From positions 1-64,000 of the forward strand of contig JANQNU010000010.1 of NCBI GenBank assembly GCA_028279405.1: DNA of 64,000 nucleotides. The letters run 5' to 3'. This DNA comes from Phycisphaerae bacterium. GTDB lineage: Bacteria > Planctomycetota > Phycisphaerae > UBA1845 > Fen-1342. Under the pieces are notes generated by a model that was not told the origin of the DNA, did not search any database, and saw only the letters and a list, made by a program, of their open reading frames with translations. Position numbers and translations under genes: made by a program. Below are positions 17,450 to 26,230 of this stretch, piece after piece (position 1 is the first letter of the stretch; every line of letters begins with the position of its first letter).

Positions 17450-18442
17450 TTGTCGAAGATCGGAATGATTCGGACCTTGGGTCGCCTTCGGACCGCCTTC
17501 GTCGTGATCCTGACCACGGGCTGCGTCACGAGTTGTCGGACAGTCCCGGCCGAGCGCCCGTCAAACTTGGCCGCAAAGGCCTTGGGCGAGGGTCGACGAG
17601 TCGTTTCTCACGCCGGGATTCACAACGTGCTGCCCGTTGCGGACGGGCTCATCAGCGGATCGGTGCCCGAAGGGGAGGACGGCTTCCGGACCCTGTCTCA
17701 GCTGGGGATCCGAACAATCGTCTCGGTCGACGGCGTGACACCGGACGTGGCGGGTGCGCGACGGTATGGGATGCGGTATGTCCATTTTCCGGTCGGCTAT
17801 GACGGTATCGCGCGGCAGCGCCAGCTGGAGCTTGCCCGCGCGGTGCGCGATCTGCCCGGGCCGGCGTACGTCCATTGTCATCATGGCCGGCATCGCGGAC
17901 CGGCGGCCGCCGCTTCTGCGGCTGTCGCACTCGGTCGGCTGAGGTCGGCCGCTGCCCTGGCGTTCATGCGGCGTGCCGGCACGTCCGATCACTATCACGG
18001 ACTCTACGACAGCGTCGCTTCCCTGGCACCAGCCAGCGCGGACGCGCTCGCGGCAGTTCCGGACGACCTGCCCGAGATCGCACCGCTCCCGGGGTTTGTG
18101 AAGGCGATGGCGAGTGCCCAGCAGATCTACGATCGCTTGGCTGAGATTCGCGACGCCGACTGGCACACGCCGGCGGACCACCCAGACCTCGTCGCGGTCA
18201 ACGAAGCCGGTCGGCTGGAGAACGTTCTGCGTGCACTGCGCGACGACGCCCGTACGCGTACGGCCCCCGTCGGGTTTCAGGAGATGATGCGATCCGCGCA
18301 TGACGCGGCACGGTCGCTCGAGGCCGCGATCGCTACAGGGGCACCGCCACGCGCGTTGACGGCCCGACTCGGGCGCCTGCAAGACTCCTGTCGAGCGTGT
18401 CACGTGAGCTACCGTGATCGGTCTTCGGCGATCCCCCAATAG
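17450..18442 (+). CDS. Exported HCX5R phosphatase-like domain fused to a C-terminal cytochrome c motif
   Basis: About 330 residues. The TTG at 17450 is chosen because GGAGG lies 5 nt upstream; ATG 17465 and TTG 17438 are alternatives. The N-terminus is a signal peptide, with TTGCVTSC offering a possible lipobox. Residues about 45-190 form a dual-specificity/tyrosine phosphatase-like domain: GIRTIVSVDG, then the P-loop HCHHGRHRGP (142-151), an exact HCX5R signature. Residues about 255-330 look like a four-helix class II cytochrome c: FQEMMRSAHDAARSLEAAI and the haem-binding CRACH at 314-318, close to the C-terminus as in cytochrome c'. Both halves should be periplasmic. I know no standard family with this pairing. 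Confidence 0.82.
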   Translation: MSKIGMIRTLGRLRTAFVVILTTGCVTSCRTVPAERPSNLAAKALGEGRRVVSHAGIHNVLPVADGLISGSVPEGEDGFRTLSQLGIRTIVSVDGVTPDVAGARRYGMRYVHFPVGYDGIARQRQLELARAVRDLPGPAYVHCHHGRHRGPAAAASAAVALGRLRSAAALAFMRRAGTSDHYHGLYDSVASLAPASADALAAVPDDLPEIAPLPGFVKAMASAQQIYDRLAEIRDADWHTPADHPDLVAVNEAGRLENVLRALRDDARTRTAPVGFQEMMRSAHDAARSLEAAIATGAPPRALTARLGRLQDSCRACHVSYRDRSSAIPQ

Positions 18443-18443
18443 A

Positions 18444-18479
18444 AAGCCGCCGATGCACCCGAAGGCGGATCGGCGGCTT
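18444..18479. terminator. Hairpin between convergent genes, probably bidirectional terminator
   Basis: Arms AAGCCGCCGAT (18444-18454) and ATCGGCGGCTT (18469-18479), perfect over 11 bp. On the minus strand it is followed by TCTATT, on the plus strand by CGCAGGG, so it should serve the minus-strand gene better. Confidence 0.65.
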
Positions 18480-18500
18480 CGCAGGGAGCTCAGACATTCG

Positions 18501-18881
18501 TTACGCCGCGGGGACGTACTTCTCCGCGTACTTGCCGATGAACGGCAGCGGCTTGTAACGTCCATTCCACGCGTTGATCACGCCCATGACGATCATCCCG
18601 ATAGCGGCGGCACAGAACGCCAACGACGCGACCATCGCGATCAGCGGACCGACCGCCGGCACGAATGCGACGACGACACTGACGACCGTCAGCGCGATTC
18701 CCGCCGCGAAGCAGGCGACGAACAGCCCCAGCGCCTGGGCGGCGTGATACAGTGCGAAGCGATTGTCGCGCTTCAGCAGGGGAAAGAGTGCCACGATCAT
18801 GATGATGTAGCTCAAGGTTGCCAGGAGTTTTCCCTGATCCACGTCCGTTGCGCCGCCGTTCGTATTCATAGTGCTTTCCAT
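18501..18881 (-). CDS. DUF4870-type small membrane protein
   Basis: 126 residues from the ATG at 18881, which has AAGGAG 7 nt upstream. After a polar N-terminus the sequence KLLATLSYIIMIVALFPLL begins the first of about three membrane helices; the phrases RDNRFALYHAAQALGLFV and VGPLIAMVASLAFCAAAIGMIVMGVINAWNGRYKPLPFIGKY match the DUF4870/Tic20-like membrane family. Function of the family is unknown. It appears monocistronic, convergent with the phosphatase-cytochrome gene and separated from it by a hairpin. Confidence 0.8.
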   Translation of the reverse strand: MESTMNTNGGATDVDQGKLLATLSYIIMIVALFPLLKRDNRFALYHAAQALGLFVACFAAGIALTVVSVVVAFVPAVGPLIAMVASLAFCAAAIGMIVMGVINAWNGRYKPLPFIGKYAEKYVPAA

Positions 18882-19050
18882 ATCCGAGCTCCTTCGGGTT
18901 CTGGAAACCCCGTTTGTCGGCGGCTGACCTTCATCCGCCACTGACCCTCAAGCGGCAAACGGGTGCAATATGTCACACGTCCGGCGTCGATATTTGCGAT
19001 TTTTTTGAGCGAGGTCGGGGCACCCGGCGGATGTCTACCAAACAGAGTGG

Positions 19051-19069
19051 GGCGGGCGTCTCGCCCGCC
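19051..19069. repeat. REP-like palindrome GGCGGGCG-TCT-CGCCCGCC, copy 2
   Basis: The reverse complement of the copy at 2344, perfect in both arms. It is preceded by GTGG and lies between convergent or distant genes. Confidence 0.8.
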
Positions 19070-19247
19070 ATCGACCCCTCGGTTGCGCTCGGGGCTCATT
19101 GTGTGGCCGAGGGCGCCAGTGCAAGTCGCGAGCGGTCAGCGCGTGGCCCGGACCCGTCGCTCGCGCTCCGGGCTCGCATTCGCGCTCCGTAGCGAATATC
19201 GGGTGCCAGGCCGACGCCTAACGTTCCGCGTGCCCGGGGAGGGTGGC

Positions 19248-19267
19248 ACTGGTAGCTTGCTACCAGT
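19248..19267. repeat. Palindrome ACTGGTAGC-TT-GCTACCAGT
   Basis: Nine-bp perfect arms with a 2-nt loop, preceded by GGTGGC. Same architecture as the palindromes at 19336 and 2424. Confidence 0.65.
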
Positions 19268-19335
19268 GTTCAGAGGGTGCTTGTGCAGTATTCACTAAGT
19301 CCACTAAGCGACTTGATTAAACGCACGTTCCGAAC

Positions 19336-19356
19336 ACTGGCGGACAAGCCGCCAGT
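19336..19356. repeat. Palindrome ACTGGCGG-ACAAG-CCGCCAGT
   Basis: Eight-bp perfect arms, followed by GCCACCC. Related to 19248 and 2424 by the ACTGGY core and flanking GGTGGC/GCCACC. Confidence 0.65.
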
Positions 19357-19376
19357 GCCACCCGGATGCCAACCTG

Positions 19377-19400
19377 GCGCGTTCATTGAAGGGAACGCGC
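19377..19400. repeat. Palindrome GCGCGTTC/GAACGCGC
   Basis: Eight-bp arms around ATTGAAGG. The core resembles the GCGTTCCTTGAAAGGAACGC palindrome at 24463. Confidence 0.55.
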
Positions 19401-19489
19401 AGTACGCTGGCCTGTTGGAATAGGGGGCGCATCGCCCCTTTGCACCGCCAGTGCCAGTCAGTCTCAGTCGGCCGGGAGCCGTTCCGGTG

Positions 19490-20872
19490 TTACAGCTCCT
19501 CGAAGCGGGCGGTGAAGTGTCGCAGGACCGGCGGCTCCTCGACGATTCGCAACCCGCGGAGGGCGTCACGCATGGCGGCCACCTCGCCGACGGCTTCGGC
19601 CACGTAGTCCATGTGGCTTTGTGTATAGACGCGGCGCGGAATCGTCAGCCGAACGAGCTCGAGCCGTTGATCCAGGGGCAATGCGTGCGGACCGGGTTGG
19701 ACCCCGCCGAACATGACGGTCCCGATCTCGACGGCACGAACGCCTGCGACACGATACAAGCCGCAAACGACAGCTTGCCCGGGAAACTGCTCCGGGGGAA
19801 TGTGCGGGCACAGCGCGCCGGCGTCGATGTACACCGCATGGCCTCCCGGTGGCTCCATGATCGGAACGCCCGCGTTTCGGAGCTGCTCGCCGAGATACTC
19901 GACGCTTCGAACACGGTAGGCCAGGTAATCTTCCTGGACGACCTCGTCGAATCCCTGAGCCATTGCCTCGAGATCGCGGCCGGCCAACCCGCCGTAAGTC
20001 ACGTATCCTTCGGTCAGAATGAGCAGATTGCTCGCCTGCTGAAACAGGTCCTGATCGCGGAGCAACAGCAGCCCGCCGATATTCACGAGCCCGTCCTTCT
20101 TCGCACTGATCGTGGCGCCGTCAGCGAGGGCGAACATCTCCTGCACGATCTCTCGGACGCTGCGGTCGGCCATACCCGGCTCGCGCTGCTGAATGAAGAA
20201 CGCGTTCTCCGCAAACCGGCATGCGTCGAGGAACATCAGAATTCCGTGCTCATCACATACGGCCCGCACGGCCTTAAGATTTTCGAGGCTGACGGGCTGT
20301 CCGCCGCCGCTGTTGTTCGTGACGGTCACCATGACCACAGGAATGCGACTCGCGCCGACTTCCGCGATCAGTGCCCGCAGTGCATCCACGTTCAGGTTGC
20401 CCTTGAATGGATGAGCGACGCCGGGCACACGGGCGGCGGAGATCGGCAGGTCGACCGCCTCGGCGCCGGAGTGCTCGATATTGGCACGCGTCGTGTCGAA
20501 GTGGGCGTTGTTGGGGACTACTTGGTCGGGTCCGCCGAGGAGTTCGAACAGGATGCGCTCGCTGGCTCGGCCCTGGTGCGTCGGTAGCACGTGATCGAAT
20601 CCGAACAATTCCTGGACGCGTCGCTCGAAATGATAGAAGCTTGGCGAGCCGGCGTACGACTCGTCGCCGCGCATCAGCCCGGCCCATTGCTGGGCGGACA
20701 TGGCACCCGTGCCGCTATCGGTCAGCAGGTCGATCACCACGTCGTCGGCGTGGATCAGAAACGCGTTGTATCCCGCGTTGCGCAAGATGCGCTCGCGTTC
20801 CGCGCGGGTGGTCATCCGGATCGGCTCGACACTCTTGATTCGGAACGGCTCGATCATCGTCTTCATCGGCAT
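19490..20872 (-). CDS. tnaA: Tryptophanase (L-tryptophan indole-lyase)
   Basis: 460 residues, PLP-dependent beta-eliminating lyase that converts tryptophan to indole, pyruvate and ammonia (EC 4.1.99.1). The PLP lysine is Lys259 in ISAKKDGLVN, and LTDSGTGAMS, PTHQGR and the C-terminal LTIPRRVYTQSHMD are family landmarks. Two columns separate tryptophanase from tyrosine phenol-lyase: here Asp126 (HFDTTR, Asp137 in E. coli TnaA) and Ile383 (AVEIG, Ile396 in E. coli) are of the tryptophanase type. AGGAG precedes the start, with ATG 20872 (3-nt spacer) or ATG 20866 (9-nt spacer) possible. It begins 50 nt after the paralogous phenol-lyase gene and is probably cotranscribed with it. Confidence 0.93.
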   Translation of the reverse strand: MPMKTMIEPFRIKSVEPIRMTTRAERERILRNAGYNAFLIHADDVVIDLLTDSGTGAMSAQQWAGLMRGDESYAGSPSFYHFERRVQELFGFDHVLPTHQGRASERILFELLGGPDQVVPNNAHFDTTRANIEHSGAEAVDLPISAARVPGVAHPFKGNLNVDALRALIAEVGASRIPVVMVTVTNNSGGGQPVSLENLKAVRAVCDEHGILMFLDACRFAENAFFIQQREPGMADRSVREIVQEMFALADGATISAKKDGLVNIGGLLLLRDQDLFQQASNLLILTEGYVTYGGLAGRDLEAMAQGFDEVVQEDYLAYRVRSVEYLGEQLRNAGVPIMEPPGGHAVYIDAGALCPHIPPEQFPGQAVVCGLYRVAGVRAVEIGTVMFGGVQPGPHALPLDQRLELVRLTIPRRVYTQSHMDYVAEAVGEVAAMRDALRGLRIVEEPPVLRHFTARFEEL

Positions 20873-20922
20873 TTACTCCTTGGTTCACGGCGCCGGTCGC
20901 GCTGGCGGCGCGCTCCCTCCGT

Positions 20923-22323
20923 TCAATCTCGCAGCACACGGTCGCCGGTAACCGGTTCGAAGCGGGCCTGGAAGAATCGCAGGAACTCCGGCTCATAGGT
21001 CATTTGCAGGCCGACGACCCGCTCGCGGTGACGATGCAACTCAGCGACGGACTCGATGACGACATCCATGTGTGCCTGCGTGTACACGCGTCGCGGAATG
21101 GTCAGCCGTACGAGTTCGAGCTCGGGGTAAAGCGACTGGCTGGTTTCCTTGGAGCGGCCCGCGGAAACCGCTCCGCGTTCCATACCCCGCACGCCCGAGT
21201 CGACGTAAAGGGCAGCGGCGAGTGATTGGGCGGGAAACTGGTCGCGCGGCACGTGCGGAAGGAACGCGGCCGCGTTGAGAAACACGCCATGGCTGCCGAT
21301 GGGCCGCACGATCGGCACGCCGGCCTCGAGCAGCTTGCGACCCAGGTATTCGACCTGGCCGATTCGCGCGTGTTGGTGCGCCCACGAAACCGACTCTTCG
21401 ATTCCGATGGCGAGGGCTTCCATGTCGCGGCCGGCCATCCCGCCGTAGGTGTGCAGCCCCTCGTAGACGACAACGAGATTGCGCGCCCGGGTCGCGAGCG
21501 TGTCGTCATTGATCGCGAGGAAGCCGCCGATGTTGACGAGTGCGTCCTTCTTCGCAGAAAACGTGCAACCGTCCGTCTGATCGCAGATCTCACGCAGAAT
21601 CTGCGAGAGCGTCTTGTCGCGATAGCCTGGCTCGCGCTGCTGAATGAAGTAACAGTTCTCGAGCGCCCGCGTTGCATCGAGAAACACGGGAACACCGTGC
21701 GCACGGCAGAGCGCGCACGTGGCCCGGATGTTCTCGAGACTGCATGGCTGGCCCCCGGCCATGTTGACGTTGGTCTCCAGCGACAGGTACGCGATCCGCT
21801 CGGGCCCGACGTCGTCGATCAGCTTCTGCATCTTGGCCAGATCGACGTTGCCCTTGAACGGGTGCTCGTTCTCGGGGTCGTGTGCCTCGTCGACGATCAC
21901 GTCAACGAATTTGCCGCCGGCCAGCTCCTGGTGCAACTTCGTGGTGGTGAAGTACATGTTGCCGGGAACGACCTGCCCCTCGCGGATGCACAACTGGCTG
22001 AGCAGGTGCTCGGCGCCGCGGCCCTGATGGGTCGGAATGAGGTGTTTGTATCCGTAGTGTTCCCGGACGGCGCGTTCCAGCCGATAGTAGTTCTCCGAGC
22101 CGGCATACGCCTCGTCGCCGCGCATCAACCCGGCCCACTGCACGTCACTCATCGCGGACGTTCCCGAATCGGTCAGCAGATCGATGTACACCAGCCGGCT
22201 CGGCAGCAGGAACGGGTTATACCCCGCCTCCGCGATCGCCCGCCGCCGCTCTTCAGGCGTCGTCATCCGCAGATGCTCGACCATCTTGATCTTCCACGGT
22301 TCGGCCCACGCACGCCGGCTCAT
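20923..22323 (-). CDS. tpl: Tyrosine phenol-lyase
   Basis: 466 residues, the PLP- and potassium-dependent lyase that splits tyrosine into phenol, pyruvate and ammonia (EC 4.1.99.2). The PLP lysine is Lys259 in FSAKKDALVNIGG. The residues that set phenol-lyase specificity in the Citrobacter enzyme are present: Thr126 in MYFTTTKLHQE (Thr124) and Arg383 in GMERGAVSAGR (Arg381), where the neighbouring paralogue has Asp and Ile. YEPEFLRFFQARFEPV closes the protein as in known phenol-lyases. AGGAG lies 6 nt before the ATG. Upstream gene of the tpl-tnaA pair; together they would let the cell use aromatic amino acids as carbon and nitrogen source. Confidence 0.92.
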   Translation of the reverse strand: MSRRAWAEPWKIKMVEHLRMTTPEERRRAIAEAGYNPFLLPSRLVYIDLLTDSGTSAMSDVQWAGLMRGDEAYAGSENYYRLERAVREHYGYKHLIPTHQGRGAEHLLSQLCIREGQVVPGNMYFTTTKLHQELAGGKFVDVIVDEAHDPENEHPFKGNVDLAKMQKLIDDVGPERIAYLSLETNVNMAGGQPCSLENIRATCALCRAHGVPVFLDATRALENCYFIQQREPGYRDKTLSQILREICDQTDGCTFSAKKDALVNIGGFLAINDDTLATRARNLVVVYEGLHTYGGMAGRDMEALAIGIEESVSWAHQHARIGQVEYLGRKLLEAGVPIVRPIGSHGVFLNAAAFLPHVPRDQFPAQSLAAALYVDSGVRGMERGAVSAGRSKETSQSLYPELELVRLTIPRRVYTQAHMDVVIESVAELHRHRERVVGLQMTYEPEFLRFFQARFEPVTGDRVLRD

Positions 22324-22455
22324 CGTTCGCTCCTTTCAAGTTGTCCCGCTCCACCCGGGTCGGTGCGAGGTTGGCACCGACAGCGCATTGCGCCACATGC
22401 ATGATAGGGCAATGGCGCCGGCGCGAAAGGGGGGCCAAGTCGTGAACGGACGTGT

Positions 22456-23451
22456 CTAACGTGAACCCGGCGTTCTGGCGTGTCGGGCCGTGCGCCAGCG
22501 TGGGTACAACTCGCGTGCGGCGGCCGGCCATTCGGGATGGTCGAACGTGAAACCGTGCGCGAGCAAGCGGCCCGGGACCACGCGGCGGCTCTTGAGCACC
22601 AGTTCGGTCTCCGTTCGCATAAACCACGCGCCGATCTCGAGCATCCAGCGCGTTGCCGGCAGTCCAATCCGCACGCTCGCCGCGTCGCGCAACGCTCGCA
22701 TGAACGCCGCGTTCGGCGACGGCGCCGGCGACGCCAGATTGACCGGCCCTGCGATGTCGTCGCGATCGATCAAGAACCGTACGGCCCGCACGAAATCGGT
22801 CCCGTGGATCCACGACACGTATTGTCGCCCGTCGCCGGCGGGGCCTCCGAGCCCCTTTCGAACGAGACCGACCAGCACGTCGAAGATGCCGCCGGGATCC
22901 GGGCTCATCACCATCGCCGACCGTAGTGCGACCTTACGAGTGTTCGGCGTGTCGGCCTCTGCGAGCGTTTCCTCCCAGACCCGCGCGACGTCGATGCTAA
23001 ACCGCCAGCTCGAAGGGACGCCCGGCTCGGCGCCGCCGATGATGCCGGTGTGCTCGTCGTTGGGGGCATCGTAACGGTGAGCGTAGATCGTCGCCGTGCT
23101 GGCCTGCAGCCAAACGCGCGGGGGATTCGCAACCTGCTGAATCGCTTCGGCAAGGACACGCGTCGAATCCACCCGCGATTGGCGGATCTGGTCGCGGTTC
23201 GCCGCTGTGTAGCGGCAATTGACGCTACGACCCGCGAGATTGATGACGACATCGGCGCCATCCAGGGTATGGATCCAATCGCCAAGCGTCCGGCCGTCCC
23301 ACAACACATCCATCGACGATGCGGCGGGCAAACCGCCCGGCGGCTTACGCCGTAGCCGAACGATCTCCGACGCGAAGCCACCAGCCGTGCCGAGTTCGCT
23401 GCACAGAATATGGCCTAACTGACCCGACCCACCGGCGATGACGATCTTCAT
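22456..23451 (-). CDS. TIGR01777-family NAD-dependent epimerase/dehydratase-like protein
   Basis: 331 residues from the ATG at 23451. The N-terminal Rossmann motif is [16 protein letters not shown], followed by [22 protein letters not shown] and a substrate region with [16 protein letters not shown], characteristic of the TIGR01777 (YfcH-like) extended SDR group; the C-terminal 50 residues ([24 protein letters not shown]) match its DUF1731 tail. The usual YxxxK pair is not evident in the expected place, as in many YfcH homologues. The substrate is unknown for the whole group. It is upstream of tpl by 130 nt on the same strand and divergent from the SDR gene at 23692. Confidence 0.88.
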   Translation of the reverse strand: MKIVIAGGSGQLGHILCSELGTAGGFASEIVRLRRKPPGGLPAASSMDVLWDGRTLGDWIHTLDGADVVINLAGRSVNCRYTAANRDQIRQSRVDSTRVLAEAIQQVANPPRVWLQASTATIYAHRYDAPNDEHTGIIGGAEPGVPSSWRFSIDVARVWEETLAEADTPNTRKVALRSAMVMSPDPGGIFDVLVGLVRKGLGGPAGDGRQYVSWIHGTDFVRAVRFLIDRDDIAGPVNLASPAPSPNAAFMRALRDAASVRIGLPATRWMLEIGAWFMRTETELVLKSRRVVPGRLLAHGFTFDHPEWPAAARELYPRWRTARHARTPGSR

Positions 23452-23691
23452 CGGGGTCCCCAACCGGTTCGAGACACGTACGCCACTGCTCAACTCTTAT
23501 CGAATCGGGCCACGCCGACCGCTACTGCGAACGATCCAGGTTATTGTGGTTTCACGATGCATGCGCGACCAAGCGCGAAAAACCGGGCAAAAATGAGCCA
23601 CCTGGGAAACGTGCGGAGGGTCGACGACATCCAACCCCTCAATCCGGCGAGAAGATCGCCCGCTGAACCTGACAAACGAAGGGAGCAATCC

Positions 23692-24447
23692 ATGGGACGC
23701 TTTGATGGAAAGGTGGCCCTCGTCACCGGGGGTGGAACCGGAATCGGCCGTGCTACCGCACTCGCGTTCGCGAGAGAGGGCGCGACGGTGGTAATCGGCA
23801 ACCGTAACGAAAAGAACGGGCTCGCGGTCGTCGAGGAGATCAAGAAGCTCGGACAAGAGGCGTTGTTCGTTCAGACCGACGTCAGCAACGAAGCCGATGT
23901 GGAGCGGCTGGTCTCCACGACCGTCAAGACCTACGGTCGTATCGACGTCGCGTTCAACAACGCCGGCACCGAAGGCAACGGCAAGTTTACGCACGAAGAA
24001 ACCGTAGAGAACTATCGTCATGTCTTCGACGCGAACGTGCTGGGGGTGCTCCTGAGCATGAAGCATGAGATCGCCCAGTTCGCAAAGCAGGACTCCGGCG
24101 GGGCGATCATCAACAACGCGTCGATCGCCGGTTCGATCGGACTCCCCGGCGGCGCCGTCTATATCGGTAGCAAACACGCTGTGATTGGTCTCACGCGCTC
24201 GGCGGCCCTCGAAACCGCCAAGCAAGGGGTCCGCATCAACAGCGTCAGCCCGGCTGGAATCGAAACCGAGATGCTGGACCGCTTCGCCCCGGACGCCGAA
24301 AGCAAGGAATATCTGCGCAGCCGGCACCCGGTCGGCCGCATGGGCACGCCGGACGAAATTGCTGCTGCTGTTCTTTTCCTCGCGAGCCCCGAAGCATCAT
24401 TCGTCACCGGCCACGACTTCAAGGTCGATGGCGGCTTCACGGTGTAA
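23692..24447 (+). CDS. Classical short-chain dehydrogenase/reductase
   Basis: 251 residues, the usual size for classical SDRs. Cofactor motif TGGGTGIG (12-19), NNAG (89-92), catalytic Ser144 (NNASIAG) and Tyr157-Lys161 (YIGSK) are all present; acidic/basic selectivity at the end of strand 2 reads GNRNEKN, which would suit NADP as well as NAD. GGGAG lies 7 nt before the ATG; the frame is open further upstream but that segment lacks coding character. Substrate cannot be deduced. Glucose/3-oxoacyl-type reductases are the closest by motif. It is divergent from the TIGR01777 gene, which may share a regulatory region. Confidence 0.92.
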   Translation: MGRFDGKVALVTGGGTGIGRATALAFAREGATVVIGNRNEKNGLAVVEEIKKLGQEALFVQTDVSNEADVERLVSTTVKTYGRIDVAFNNAGTEGNGKFTHEETVENYRHVFDANVLGVLLSMKHEIAQFAKQDSGGAIINNASIAGSIGLPGGAVYIGSKHAVIGLTRSAALETAKQGVRINSVSPAGIETEMLDRFAPDAESKEYLRSRHPVGRMGTPDEIAAAVLFLASPEASFVTGHDFKVDGGFTV

Positions 24448-24462
24448 CACTCAATGAACGGT

Positions 24463-24488
24463 GGTGCGTTCCTTGAAAGGAACGCACC
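24463..24488. repeat. 26-bp palindrome, GGTGCGTTCCTT arms
   Basis: Twelve-bp perfect arms GGTGCGTTCCTT and AAGGAACGCACC with GA between them, 16 nt after the SDR stop. It is followed by CTACATAG and not by a T-run, so it is more likely a dispersed repeat than a classical terminator. The shorter 19377 palindrome shares its core. Confidence 0.65.
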
Positions 24489-24623
24489 CTACATAGTTTG
24501 TGTGCTCGATGGACTGGTGCCCCAGGGTTCATAACCTGGGGTACATGTCAACTTGCCAAGCGAAATGCGTTCCTCAACGAAATGGGTGGGGGTTACATTA
24601 CATTCCTTGCATGTTGCACCAGC

Positions 24624-24680
24624 GCGAGCCCGGAGCGCCAGCGACGGGTCCTGGGACCGCTCGCTCGCGCTCGCGGCTCG
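24624..24680. repeat. Intergenic dispersed repeat (CGCTCGCGCTCG type), copy 2
   Basis: Carries the 27-nt word (24624-24650) and the 24-nt word (24657-24680) that also occur at 2263-2289 and 2213-2236, with no mismatch but in the opposite order. The rearranged order shows the two words move or are copied separately. Confidence 0.7.
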
Positions 24681-24749
24681 CTGTGTTCGGCGCTGGCGCC
24701 GGAGCCTGCCCAGCGCTATCGCCTTCACCAATCACCAATACTAAGATGG

Positions 24750-24768
24750 GGCGGGCGTCTGACCCGAT
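24750..24768. repeat. REP-like palindrome, copy 3 (decayed)
   Basis: The left arm GGCGGGCG and loop TCT are intact but the right arm reads GACCCGAT instead of CGCCCGCC. It still has the upstream ATGG context. Confidence 0.6.
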
Positions 24769-24781
24769 CTTGCCCTTGTCG

Positions 24782-26230
24782 CTACTCGGTCTTGATGCAG
24801 ACAGTCTTCGGCTCGGTGAAGAAGCGGAGGGCCTCGGCGCCGCCCTCACGTCCGAGCCCGCTTTGCTTCATACCGCCGAACGGCGTGCGCAGGTCGCGCA
24901 GCAGCCAGCAGTTGACCCAGACCGTGCCGCTCTCCAGGCGCTCGGCGACGCTATGCGCCTTGTTCACGTCGCGCGTCCAGACCGAAGCCGACAGACCGTA
25001 CGGGGTGCTGTTCGCACCAGCGACGACTTCGTCGACATCGTCGAACGGAATCAAGCAAGCGACCGGCCCGAAGATCTCTTCCTGGTTTACCCGACAGTGT
25101 GCGTCCAACCCGATGACCGCGGTCGGCGCGTAGTAGAAGCCGGCTTGGCAACGCTCCGGCAATGATGTCGGGCGGGCACCGCCGCAGAGGACTTTGCCGC
25201 CTTCGTCGCGCGCCAGTTGCACGTACTGCTCGGTCTTTTCCCGCTGCGCAGCGGAGACGAGCGCCCCCTGCTCCGTTTCGGCATCGAGCGGATCGCCCAG
25301 GCGCAGCCGCTTCGTCCGTTCGACGAACTGCTCCACGAACTCGTGGAAGATCGCCCGTTCGACGAAGATCCGCGAGCCGCACAGGCAGATCTGGCCCTGG
25401 TTGGAGAACGCCGCCGCGACGGTCGCGGCCAGCGCCCGCGGGTCGGCGTCGGCGAACACGATCGTCGGATTCTTGCCCCCCATCTCGAGCGATACCTTCT
25501 TGAACAACGGTGCCGTCGTTTGCGCGATCGAGCGCCCCGTCACTGTTCCGCCGGTGAACGAAATGATCGGAACGGCCGCATGTGCGGTCAGCGGCGCACC
25601 GGCTGCGAGCCCGGTCCCGTGCACGATGTTCAGCACCCCCGGCGGCAACCCTGCCTCGCGACATACCGAGGCCAGCAGGTGAGCCGTCATCGGCGTCAGC
25701 TCGGACGGCTTCGCAACCGCGGTGTTTCCAGTCGCGATTGCCGGCGCGATCTTCCAGGTGAGCAGATAGAGCGGAAGGTTCCACGGCGAGATCAGGCCGG
25801 CCACGCCGCAGGGTCGGCGGAGCGTGTAGTTCAGGGCCGCATAGTCGGTCGCGTAACACTCGGACGCGTCGTGCAGAATCGCAGTCGCGAAGAACCGGAA
25901 GTTCTGTACCGCGCGTGGGATCTCGATCTCGCGGGCGCGCGTGATCGGCTTGCCCGAATCGATCGTTTCGGCGTGCGCGAACTGTTGCAGGTTGTCCTCG
26001 ACCAAATCCGCGATCTTCATCAACACGCGGCTCCGCTCCTCGGCCGGCGTGCGCGACCACCCCGGAAACGCGCGCCGAGCAGCATCGACGGCCTGTTCGA
26101 CGTCCTGCTCGTTGCTGGCTGGAACCTGGGAGTAGACCGCCCCACTCGCCGGCTCGACGTTGTCGAGGAACGCACCGTTGCGCGCGCCGACGATCTCGCC
26201 GTCGATAAAGTTGCCGATCCGTTGCATCAT
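24782..26230 (-). CDS. Aldehyde dehydrogenase, ALDH8/muconic semialdehyde dehydrogenase-like
   Basis: 482 residues, NAD-dependent aldehyde dehydrogenase. Landmarks: SPWNLPLYLLTWKIAPAIA, catalytic Glu in LEMGGKNP and catalytic Cys in NQGQICLCGSR. The C-terminal run NCWLLRDLRTPFGGMKQSG followed by GREGG is characteristic of the ALDH8 clade, which includes 2-aminomuconate and 2-hydroxymuconate 6-semialdehyde dehydrogenases of tryptophan and aromatic catabolism; general ALDHs lack the NCWL.R.LR phrase. Its ATG overlaps the stop of nadE (ATGATGA), so the two are translationally coupled. The exact aldehyde is inferred. No ring-cleavage dioxygenase is in the window. Confidence 0.88.
   Translation of the reverse strand: MMQRIGNFIDGEIVGARNGAFLDNVEPASGAVYSQVPASNEQDVEQAVDAARRAFPGWSRTPAEERSRVLMKIADLVEDNLQQFAHAETIDSGKPITRAREIEIPRAVQNFRFFATAILHDASECYATDYAALNYTLRRPCGVAGLISPWNLPLYLLTWKIAPAIATGNTAVAKPSELTPMTAHLLASVCREAGLPPGVLNIVHGTGLAAGAPLTAHAAVPIISFTGGTVTGRSIAQTTAPLFKKVSLEMGGKNPTIVFADADPRALAATVAAAFSNQGQICLCGSRIFVERAIFHEFVEQFVERTKRLRLGDPLDAETEQGALVSAAQREKTEQYVQLARDEGGKVLCGGARPTSLPERCQAGFYYAPTAVIGLDAHCRVNQEEIFGPVACLIPFDDVDEVVAGANSTPYGLSASVWTRDVNKAHSVAERLESGTVWVNCWLLRDLRTPFGGMKQSGLGREGGAEALRFFTEPKTVCIKTE

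Larger units (their letters stand above)
18882..19489. other. Intergenic repeat cluster
   Basis: No gene. The 19.0-19.4 kb part is a mosaic of short palindromes described separately (19051, 19248, 19336, 19377) plus words of the CGCTCGCGCTC family near 19152-19175. Confidence 0.7.
24448..24781. other. Intergenic repeat cluster
   Basis: No gene. It contains the long palindrome at 24463-24488, the two-word repeat at 24624-24680 and a decayed REP-like palindrome at 24750-24768. Confidence 0.7.
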
